From JBCCCJ01 sp039029315 (GTDB taxonomy: Bacteria; Bacteroidota; Bacteroidia; J057), in assembly GCA_039029315.1 (NCBI GenBank), contig JBCCGK010000106.1, positions 1 to 40,363 on the forward strand: 40,363 nucleotides of DNA, read 5' to 3'. Below are positions 25,985 through 34,700 of the stretch, in pieces. Position 1 is the stretch's first letter; each line of letters begins with the position of its first letter. A program made the translations under genes and the position numbers. A model generated the notes under the pieces. It ran no database searches, was not told the DNA's origin, and saw only the letters and a list, made by a program, of their open reading frames with translations.

Positions 25985-28201
25985 ATGAATGGCTTAGCCG
26001 GAATTCACTCAATCAGAAGGTTCCTGTATTCAGGAATCTTCTGCCTTTTGCTGATGCAAGCAGCATCAGGATTTAGTCAGGGAGCAAAAATCGGCATCAC
26101 AGGCAGCTCTCCCCATTCCAGTGCTATTTTGGAATTGGAGACAGATTCCAAAGGTTTGTTGATCCCGCGTTTGAGCAGCAGTCAGCGATTGGGGATCACC
26201 CCCATAGCAACTGGACTGATGGTCTATGATACAGATGAAGCATCATTTTGGTATTACAATGGATCTTCCTGGGCAGAAGTCGGTCCCGGACAAGTAGACG
26301 AAATCAGGGATTCTGATGGCAATACCAGCATACAGGTAGAAGAGGGGACAAATGATGATATCATCCGATTTGATATTGCTGGGGGAGAAAGACTCCGCTT
26401 ACAGCAGAATGCCAATAATCAAACCCTCTTGCAACTCAATCTGGGTCAGACCAATGCCTTTGTAGGAGAATCTGCTGGTCTTGCCATAACAAGTGGAGGA
26501 TACAACTCCTTTTTGGGGCAATTTGCTGGGAGCAATACGTCTACAGGTCATTCCAATAGTTTCCTTGGGTATCAGGCAGGGAATGCCAATGTTGGCGGAC
26601 ACTCCAATCTCTTTCTCGGCAGAGCGGCAGGCTTGAGCAATACAGATGGGCAGAACAATGTCTTCATCGGCAGAGGTGCTGGATTTGACAATACAGATGG
26701 AGACCGCAATATATTTGTCTCACGCAATGCTGGTTTTAACAACGATGGGGGAAACAACAATCTGGCGATCGGTTATTCAGCTGGCTATTCTAATGTGAGT
26801 GGATCTGGCAATATCTTCCTCGGATATGAGGCTGGCTATAATGAGACAGGTTCCAATCGCTTCTACCTCGACAACAGCAATACAAACACTCCCTTGTTAT
26901 ATGGGGAATTGGACAATGATCTGCTCAGGGTCTATGGGGAATTCAATATCAATGATGAATACAGCTTTCCGATGACCGACGGAAGTCCTGATCAGGTCTT
27001 GGGGACAGATGGGGCAGGGAATCTGGGATGGCAAGACATCGCAGATATAGGAGGGGGAGGAAGTGTTGAGATTCGCAACGAGCGAGACGATGCGGGCATG
27101 GCAGCTTTGGGATATTGTTATGTAGGAGAATTAAGCCCTGATCTGGAAACTTATTGGAAGGACATCGACAGTGTTGGACCGAATGTACCCAACTCCATGT
27201 CAAATCATGCAGCATTTTGGGTGAATGAACAAATGTGGGTGTGGGGAGGACCAAGTGTAGGCCAAAGTGGAATGTATGATCCCCTGACAGACAGTTGGAG
27301 TGCTGTGAGTTTGACAAATTCACCTTCAAGCAGGTTTGGATATTCAGCCATTCTGGCTGGCGACAAAGTCATCATTTGGGGTGGTTTTAATGGGGCTACT
27401 TACTATAACGACGGCCGCATTTATGATCCTGTTGCAGATAGTTGGACCAGTATTTCCACAACCAATGCACCAATTGCAAGATCACACCATTCTGCCATCT
27501 GGACTGGCACCCACATGATCATCTGGGGCGGAAGGACAGGCTTTAATGGCGAACTCAACACGGGAGCGAGTTACCATTTGGCAACAGATACCTGGACAAG
27601 CATTTCGGCTGTTGGTGTTCCTGACGCCAGAGCTGAACACAGTGCTATTTGGACCGGAACAGAGATGATTGTTTGGGGAGGATTGGGTCCTCTGGCTTTT
27701 GGTGAGCCATTTGCTACAGGCGGGAAATATAATCCTTCGACCAATTCATGGACCTCTATGGCAAGCCCAGGGTTAAGTCAGGGCAGAACTCAACACGATG
27801 CTTTTTGGACAGGAAGCAAAATGCTCATATGGGAAGGAAGAGACCAGGATTTATATTTTAACCCAACAGGAAAACTATATGATCCAGTGCAGGATTTGTG
27901 GTGTCCAATGGCAGATGGAGGTTTCGATGATGAGGTAAAAATTGAGGCTGTTTGGACTGGCTCTGAATTGTTGGCATTTGGAGAACATGAAACCGGAGAT
28001 GAGGCCTTTGGCTCATATGATTTTCAAGCTGATACCTGGACACAACCCATGCCTAGATGGAGATACCATCCTCGTATCGGTCATTCCATGGTTTGGGCAG
28101 ATGGAAAAATGATCATCTGGGGGGGACAATCAAGTGGAAACAACTTCAATAGCGGCGGTATTTTCTTCAACCCTTCCATGCACCTCTACCTCAAACTCTA
28201 A
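25985..28201 (+). CDS. Secreted fusion of YadA-head-like 17-residue repeats and a kelch-type propeller
   Basis: A 738-residue exported protein with a signal peptide ending near GFSQG. Residues about 35-100 resemble the start of Bacteroidota tail-fibre-like proteins (SSAILELETDSKGLLIPRL, GLMVYDTDEASFWYYNGSSW). Residues 157-292 are eight tandem 17-residue units of the pattern NxFxGxxAGxxNxxGxx, like the left-handed roll of trimeric YadA heads. A linker with DQVLGTDGAGNLGWQD follows. Residues about 395-738 hold roughly six kelch-like blades (AIWTGTHMIIWGG, YDPVADSWTSIS). There is no T9SS sorting domain and no YadA anchor, so how it reaches or stays on the surface is unclear. It is first of five closely spaced genes; the next starts 9 bp later. 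Confidence 0.83.
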   Translation: MNGLAGIHSIRRFLYSGIFCLLLMQAASGFSQGAKIGITGSSPHSSAILELETDSKGLLIPRLSSSQRLGITPIATGLMVYDTDEASFWYYNGSSWAEVGPGQVDEIRDSDGNTSIQVEEGTNDDIIRFDIAGGERLRLQQNANNQTLLQLNLGQTNAFVGESAGLAITSGGYNSFLGQFAGSNTSTGHSNSFLGYQAGNANVGGHSNLFLGRAAGLSNTDGQNNVFIGRGAGFDNTDGDRNIFVSRNAGFNNDGGNNNLAIGYSAGYSNVSGSGNIFLGYEAGYNETGSNRFYLDNSNTNTPLLYGELDNDLLRVYGEFNINDEYSFPMTDGSPDQVLGTDGAGNLGWQDIADIGGGGSVEIRNERDDAGMAALGYCYVGELSPDLETYWKDIDSVGPNVPNSMSNHAAFWVNEQMWVWGGPSVGQSGMYDPLTDSWSAVSLTNSPSSRFGYSAILAGDKVIIWGGFNGATYYNDGRIYDPVADSWTSISTTNAPIARSHHSAIWTGTHMIIWGGRTGFNGELNTGASYHLATDTWTSISAVGVPDARAEHSAIWTGTEMIVWGGLGPLAFGEPFATGGKYNPSTNSWTSMASPGLSQGRTQHDAFWTGSKMLIWEGRDQDLYFNPTGKLYDPVQDLWCPMADGGFDDEVKIEAVWTGSELLAFGEHETGDEAFGSYDFQADTWTQPMPRWRYHPRIGHSMVWADGKMIIWGGQSSGNNFNSGGIFFNPSMHLYLKL
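26453..26860 (+). repeat. Eight tandem 51-bp (17-residue) coding repeats
   Basis: Units start with an Asn codon at 26453 and recur every 51 bp up to the eighth at 26810, the last being one residue shorter. The protein pattern is kept strictly (N-x-F/A-x-G/S-x-x-A-G), while the DNA units have diverged. This means an old array held by selection on structure rather than a recent expansion. Confidence 0.85.
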
Positions 28202-28210
28202 TTCAGTCCC

Positions 28211-29566
28211 ATGAAGAACATCATCTTTTTTTGTCTGTTCCTGATCCTGGCAACCTACTGCTTCCCTCAAGAGCTGCGAATCGAATCAGGCACACAGTTT
28301 GTCTTCTCCGGAGCGCCACATCTTGTTCTCGAGAATAGTCAATTGACCCAAAATGGCACGTTTATCCCGGATCAGAGTACGCTGACCCTGACAGGAGATG
28401 CCACTCCTCCCAGCAGTAGTCTGGGAGGAAGTGGCAGCCTGCCTCTCTATCGTTTGGTGATCAACAAAAGCAACCACCATGCACAATTGGACACAGATGT
28501 GCAACTCGCTGAACAACTTCTGTTTCAAGCAGGCAATCTCGATCTCCAGGGACATGAACTCGATCTGGGAACAACGGGCTATCTGACCAATGAGCAGGAA
28601 AACCAACGTCTGATCAGCAGCCTGCCCAGCGGAGAGGTGGTCCGGCAAGTAAGCTACACAGCTCCCACAATGGCAGATTCCGGCAATCTGGGGCTTCAAC
28701 TCACCTCTACAGCCAATCTGGGTAATACCACCATTCGAAGAGGGCATTTTCCGGCGACTTTGCCTGGAGGAAGCGGGATTGAACGCTATGTTGACATCCG
28801 TCCTAATCTGAATACTGGCCTGAATGCGACCCTCAGACTGTCTTATTTTGATCAGGAACTGAATGGGCTTCCAGAAACAGATCTCCTGCTGTTTCGCTCA
28901 GAGGATGCTGGTGCCAACTGGAATCCTGCAGGCTTTTCGAGCAAGGATGCCAATAACAATTATGTCGAGCAAACAGGCATTGATGGATTTTCTGTCTGGA
29001 CAGCAGCAACATTTGCGACTTTCCCGTTGGATTGGCTCTCCTTCACTGCCGAGGCGCAGGGAGAGCAGGTTCTTTGTCAATGGGAGACAGCCTCCGAGCG
29101 AGACCTGAGTCATTATGAAGTACAGCGCAGCAGGGATGGAATGACTTTTCATTCTTTCGCCCAATTAGCCGCTACTGGATCTCCTCAAAGCAGTCAAAGC
29201 TATACCGCTATAGACCCGCATCCGTTCGAAGGACAAAATGTCTATCGTGTCAAAGCTTTGCATGAAGACGGGATGTTTCTATATTCGCCTCCAGTTGCGA
29301 TTTGGTTTCACGCTCATACTGCTATTTCTGTTTATCCTACCCCCACCCAGGATCAGCTTTGGGTGAGCCTGTCTATGCCTCAAGCGTCTGATGTGCGCAT
29401 CAGCCTGTTTGATATGCGCGGCAGGCAGCTTATGAAGCTGGCAAAGTCTGTGGGAGAAGGACATACGGAGATTCCCCTCTCTTTGGCATCTCTGCCCTCA
29501 GGGATGTATTCACTTGACATTCATCATCCCATGGGCAGCTATCGCCACAAAATTCTCAAACAATAA
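28211..29566 (+). CDS. Secreted beta-rich protein with T9SS type A sorting domain
   Basis: A 451-residue protein with a signal peptide ending CFPQ. Residues about 20-180 are beta-rich with a repeating pattern typical of surface proteins (LVLENSQLTQNGTFIPD, LDLQGHELDLGTTGYL). Residues about 270-355 form a fibronectin-like module (PLDWLSFTAEAQ, LCQWETASERDLSHYEVQRS). Residues about 370-451 are the T9SS type A sorting domain (SVYPTPTQDQLWV, LFDMRGRQL, LPSGMYSLDI, HKILKQ). It is exported across the outer membrane by T9SS and probably lipid- or sugar-anchored. It is the second gene of the operon and may supply the sorting domain its predecessor lacks. Confidence 0.84.
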   Translation: MKNIIFFCLFLILATYCFPQELRIESGTQFVFSGAPHLVLENSQLTQNGTFIPDQSTLTLTGDATPPSSSLGGSGSLPLYRLVINKSNHHAQLDTDVQLAEQLLFQAGNLDLQGHELDLGTTGYLTNEQENQRLISSLPSGEVVRQVSYTAPTMADSGNLGLQLTSTANLGNTTIRRGHFPATLPGGSGIERYVDIRPNLNTGLNATLRLSYFDQELNGLPETDLLLFRSEDAGANWNPAGFSSKDANNNYVEQTGIDGFSVWTAATFATFPLDWLSFTAEAQGEQVLCQWETASERDLSHYEVQRSRDGMTFHSFAQLAATGSPQSSQSYTAIDPHPFEGQNVYRVKALHEDGMFLYSPPVAIWFHAHTAISVYPTPTQDQLWVSLSMPQASDVRISLFDMRGRQLMKLAKSVGEGHTEIPLSLASLPSGMYSLDIHHPMGSYRHKILKQ

Positions 29567-29581
29567 TCCATCACTTCTACG

Positions 29582-30637
29582 ATGAAACAGTTATTCTTTA
29601 CTTCTTTTCTGGGTTTGTTCTTATGTGTGCTTATCACGAATAGGTTGATCGGTCAGCGACAGATTGCTGTTCAGAATGGGGGCTCTCCTACCCTCTTCAC
29701 CGAATTGGACTCTGCCCTGATCCATGTCCAAGCCGGGGATTCCATTTTTCTTCCGGGAGGAATTTTCCAGACCAGTTCACCCTTGATTGATAAGGAGATT
29801 CATTTGATCGGGGTGGGTCATCATCCGGATTCGACTGCGGCGACGAATTTTTCACGAATACTTGGTACCATTAAATTAGTCTCAGGGGCAGATAATAGCA
29901 GCCTAATTGGCTTTTTGGGAGCGATCCAGATTGGCACAACTGCTGCTAATCAGGAGGTAGATGGGGTGAAAATTGAATCTATTTATGGAAGTATCGAAAT
30001 CAAACATTTCAGCTCCTCAATTCCCAATCCTTCTGATGGACTCATCATTCGAGGAAATATTTTAACCTCCATTCTGCGGGGAGGAGGATCAAGTGGAAAC
30101 AAAATATTTAATAACTATATCTCAATTGCCAACAATTTTGGACCTGGGAACATCTTCAGCAATAATATTTTTTCCGCCAACAAAACCAATTTCCAACAAG
30201 GGAATCCTCCTTTATGGGACATTGAACACAGTCGATTTGATAACAATATATTCTTGAGCTCTGTCTACCTATCTACTCAGGTAACGTTTTGCATTTTCAA
30301 TAATAATCTTTGTGTATCCAATGGTCAAGTGAATGGTCTAGGAGGAAATGGTAGTCAGATCAATCAAACTCTTTATGATCAGCCATTAGCTACCATTTTT
30401 GAAAATGTTCCTACTACGAATTTCAGCTATGACTACGATTACCATCTCAAAAACACTTCCCTTGGTAAAAGTTATGGACTGGATGGAACAGATGTAGGGG
30501 TATATGGGGGCGTATTCCCCTGGAAAGCTGGCAACATCCCTTTCAATCCCCATGTACAATCTCGTTCCATTTCTTCTACCACCAACAATCTTGGAGAACT
30601 CTCGGTCAAAGTCCAAGTATCCGCTCAAAATAACTGA
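29582..30637 (+). CDS. Secreted parallel beta-helix protein, paralogue 1
   Basis: A 351-residue protein with a signal peptide ending LIGQ. Mature start RQIAVQNGGSPTLF is followed by DSALIHVQAGDSIFLPGG, then a region rich in N/F/I/S repeats (NKIFNNYISIANN, NIFSNNIFSAN) that fits a right-handed parallel beta-helix. The C-terminal 50 residues (GTDVGVYGG, PWKAGNIPFNPHVQ, VKVQVSAQ) are shared with the next gene. There is no T9SS type A motif. It is 15 bp after the preceding gene and 4 bp before its paralogue. Confidence 0.8.
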   Translation: MKQLFFTSFLGLFLCVLITNRLIGQRQIAVQNGGSPTLFTELDSALIHVQAGDSIFLPGGIFQTSSPLIDKEIHLIGVGHHPDSTAATNFSRILGTIKLVSGADNSSLIGFLGAIQIGTTAANQEVDGVKIESIYGSIEIKHFSSSIPNPSDGLIIRGNILTSILRGGGSSGNKIFNNYISIANNFGPGNIFSNNIFSANKTNFQQGNPPLWDIEHSRFDNNIFLSSVYLSTQVTFCIFNNNLCVSNGQVNGLGGNGSQINQTLYDQPLATIFENVPTTNFSYDYDYHLKNTSLGKSYGLDGTDVGVYGGVFPWKAGNIPFNPHVQSRSISSTTNNLGELSVKVQVSAQNN

Positions 30638-30641
30638 TCTC

Positions 30642-31727
30642 ATGAGATATATCATCCTATTGCTATGCCTATTCTTTGGGGTAGTGGCTTCTCCTGCCCA
30701 AAATGTCATTGCCGTTCAAAATGGGGGGAGTTCTCAGATCGCCACAACTCTTGATTCTGCTTTGGCTCTAGCACAGCCTGGGGATACCTTATTTTTGTCG
30801 GGCGGAATGTTCGCACCGCCTTCTTCTCCGATTGACAAAACAGTACATTTGGTAGGAGTTGGGCATGATCCTGATTCTTCTCAGGCTACTGGGAAGACGA
30901 TCATTGCTGATCATCTAATTTTCATTAGCGGAGCAGACCATTCCAGTGTAACAGGGATACATGTTGAATTTGATATAGTTCTGGGAACAAACAGTTCTGA
31001 CCAGCAAGTCTCCTATCTTACAGTAGATCGCTGCAATGTACGACATATCAAATTGTCCTATACAGGTTCGACCACCTCCAATACCACAGGACATAGTGTC
31101 AGAGGCTGTGTGCTTCGTGGAGGATTATTGGGAGGAAAATCTACCAATGGGTTTTTTTCGAACAATTTCGTTTCCGGAAATGTCTGGAGTTTTGGAGATG
31201 GGTGTGAATTCCTGAATAACGTTTTTGCTAAAAAAACTTCAAGTTTTTCTTCTACCTGTTATGTCTTCTCTTCCATAACATTTGCAACTTTCAGGAACAA
31301 TGTTGTCCTCGCGCCTGCCTCTTGTAACATTCCAGGTTCAGGAGCAGGTCCAACAGTTAAAAACAGCTATTTTCTTAATAATCTCTTCGTAAACAATGGT
31401 GTAATCAGTAATTCCAATTCTACGGGAAACGATGCCTCCAATAGCATCATCAATCAACCCATTGATTCGATCTTTATCCATCTCCCTAATGCTAGTTTTG
31501 GCAACTCAATTACATTTTCCTACCAGCACGATTACAATATTGCCAATCCGCTTGGACACAATCATGGCACGGATGGGACAGACATAGGCGTCTATGGTGG
31601 CGTGTATGCCTGGAAGGAAGGGCATATCCCGTTCAATCCACATGTGCAGGTGAAGGCAATTTCGCCGAATACGAATAATGCTGGAATGCTCAATGTGAAG
31701 GTGCGGGTGAAGGCGCAGGATTATTGA
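30642..31727 (+). CDS. Secreted parallel beta-helix protein, paralogue 2
   Basis: A 361-residue protein. The ATG at 30642 starts the signal peptide (MRYIILLLCLFFGVV); a longer frame from 30504 overlaps the upstream gene and is rejected. N-terminal (IAVQNGGS, LDSALALAQPGDTLFLSGG, VGVGHDPDSS) and C-terminal (GTDIGVYGG, IPFNPHVQ, VKVRVKAQ) blocks match the preceding gene closely, while the beta-helix middle is diverged. It appears to be a tandem duplicate. It lies 44 bp before the giant protein gene, whose middle repeats I associate from memory with this beta-helix family. Confidence 0.8.
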   Translation: MRYIILLLCLFFGVVASPAQNVIAVQNGGSSQIATTLDSALALAQPGDTLFLSGGMFAPPSSPIDKTVHLVGVGHDPDSSQATGKTIIADHLIFISGADHSSVTGIHVEFDIVLGTNSSDQQVSYLTVDRCNVRHIKLSYTGSTTSNTTGHSVRGCVLRGGLLGGKSTNGFFSNNFVSGNVWSFGDGCEFLNNVFAKKTSSFSSTCYVFSSITFATFRNNVVLAPASCNIPGSGAGPTVKNSYFLNNLFVNNGVISNSNSTGNDASNSIINQPIDSIFIHLPNASFGNSITFSYQHDYNIANPLGHNHGTDGTDIGVYGGVYAWKEGHIPFNPHVQVKAISPNTNNAGMLNVKVRVKAQDY

Positions 31728-31771
31728 TCTAAAGTCATTTTTTCAAAAACAAAATCTAACAAGCCTATTTC

Positions 31772-34700
31772 ATGAGAAATATTTTGACATTAGGTTATTT
31801 GATCATCATAATTGGATTAACATTTGGCTATTCCCAAATCAGTCAAAAAGGTTCTCCAATTAGTTCTAATGTATCATTTTTTAAAGTTGAAGAGGTTCCA
31901 TTTATTTCAATGCCTGCTTTTGATATAGACATCCTTAAAAAAGAGGACTCGATTAATCAAAGTTTGGGGATTGGGCCCAATCGATTTGCCAAATCATTTG
32001 ATGTCTCTTTAAGTCCTGATTCATTTGGAGTATGGGACACGATCAATCAAACACATAAAGTTTGGAGGTTAGGGATACATTCAGCTAATGCTTATTCCAT
32101 TTGCCTAATTTTCGACAAATTTACTCTTCCTTTAGGAGCAGAATTATACGTCTATTCAAAGAATAAGAATCACACTATTGGAGCATTTAATCACAAAAAT
32201 AACAAATCATGGAATAGCCTGACAACTACTCCAGTTCAAGGGGATTCCATTATAATTGAATACAATGAACCTTTGAATGTATTATTCAATGGAAAGTTAA
32301 ACATTGGAACAATTGCACATGACTACAGTGGAACTCTTGTGAGTTTTAATAATATAAATGGATCATTTTCTACATCATTGTCTTGCAATGTTGACATTAA
32401 TTGTCCAGAAGGAGATCCTTGGCAAAAAGAAAAAAGAGGGGTTTGTTTGATTATGGTTCCCGATATAAATGGGATGGCCTGGTGCAGTGGATCTTTGATT
32501 AATAATACATCTCTGGATGGAACCCCTTACTTTCTTACAGCCAATCATTGTATCCAATCCGAAGGGGCTGCCAATCATTCTGTTTATATTTTTAATTATG
32601 AATCTCCCACTTGTAATGGACCAAATGGTTCATTGACTCAAACAATTTGTGGTGCATCCCTAAAAGCTACTATTAATAATTTAGATTTTTCATTATTAGA
32701 ATTAAGTTGCCCAATCCCTTCAGAATATAATGCCTATTTCAACGGTTGGAATCGAAAAAAACATTCCAAACCTAGGAAAACTGCTGGAATTCATCATCCA
32801 AATGGAGATGTCAAAAAAATATCCATTGATAATCAAAAGTCTAAAACAACAACATGGACACCATCAATGCCTCCATATTATGATCTATTTTCCCATTGGT
32901 TAGTAGATTATGACATTGGCATTACAGAATTTATATCTTCAGGTTCTCCATTATTTGATGAAAATCATCTCATAGTCGGAGATCTTACCGGTGGAAATGA
33001 TTCACCAACACCCTGTGCAACCGGAGTCCCTCGTTCATCTTATTATGCCAAATTTTCAACTTCTTGGGACAAATACAACAATCTTCCTTCAACCCATTTA
33101 AAACCTTGGCTAGATCCAATAAATTCAGGAGTAAAAATTCTCAATGGTTGTGGAGAGTCCTATGAGCCCAATAACTCACTTGCAGAAGCTAGTGATATTT
33201 GGCCACAATTAGGAAACTCACAAGATCTATTCGTGACAAATTCCGTTATTTCTACGCCATCTGATGTTGATTTTTTTGACATAAACTTAAATTCTACAGG
33301 AACTCTTCAAATAGATTTAGGAAATCTGCCTGAGGATTATACTATCGAATTATTTAATTCATCAGGAACACAGCTATTAGGAAGTTCTGATCTTCAAGGC
33401 GTTCTTACAGAGACCATTGTATATCCATATTCTATCAATACCTCCACCACCTTAAAGCTTAAGATTTTTAGCAATGTTGGAGCTTCAAATCCTTGTAAAG
33501 AGTATAAAATTTGGATAAGCTGGAGCCCCGGCACAGGCTGCCCCATAACCTACGAACCAAACGACCCTGTTTCAGAAGCTTGGGACGACCTCTTTCCACA
33601 AGCTCTGGGATCAACAGCCGACTTTGAAACCCTGGATACCTATATTTCTACTCCGCAAGACGAAGATTATTACGAAATCCCTGTCCAGGCCCAGGGACAA
33701 CTAAGCATCGACCTTAATAATCTTCCCGCCGATTATGATCTGTATTTGCTAGATGAAAATGAAGTTCCTATTCCAGGATTCACCCCCCAATCTGGAACGA
33801 CTGCTGAGAATATCACCTATCCGTACTCCGGAACCAATGCGACCACCTTTTATGCAAAGGTGGTCGCTGCAGGATCGACCATTGATGCTTGTAGTCCCTA
33901 TACATTGACAATTACCTGGACTCCAAATGGCGGCTGCGTAGACACCTATGAAGACAATGATCTCCCCATCAACGCAAAGACTGTTACCTTTTCAAACCTG
34001 AATGTTATAGGATTTAGCACTCCCAAGTTTATCAACTCTGCTATTTTTGATGGAACAGATATTGACTTGTATCAGCTCAATGCTTCTGAAGACGGAACAG
34101 CAGACATCCAACTTTCCAATCTACCTGCGAACTATGATTTGGCCATTTTGGATGCGAATGGGAACCCAACAACATATGCTTCGCAACTCCTGGGCACAGC
34201 AACCGAAAGCATCATCTTGCCTATTTCAGGGGCTCCCATCAATTATATGATAGAAGTAAAAGGAGTCAACAATGCTTCAAGTCAGTGCAATCAATACAAG
34301 CTGGAAGTCACCTGGACCCCTACAAATCCATGCGTCGTTCCTGCAATACCGACACCATATTCCCCTGGTCCACCTGTAGGTCCCGGCATTGTGATCAATA
34401 CGGAAAGCCCAACATTCGATTGGGAAATCATTTCTGGAATTACTGAATATGAGCTCAATATCAGTGAATATCCCTATGGAACCAGTCATTTGGTCTTTTC
34501 TCAATGTGTGAATTCTCCCCCTTATACTTTGCCACCTGGTATCCTCACATCAGGGAAACTGTATAGATGGGATGTGCAATCCAGTGTTGGATGTAGCGCT
34601 TGCAAAAGCAATCCGTCCTATGAATTGTATTTTCAAGTCCAAATTATGCCTTCCAATTATTGCGGAGCAGCAACTTTGACTGCCCCTAGTGGAACATTGG

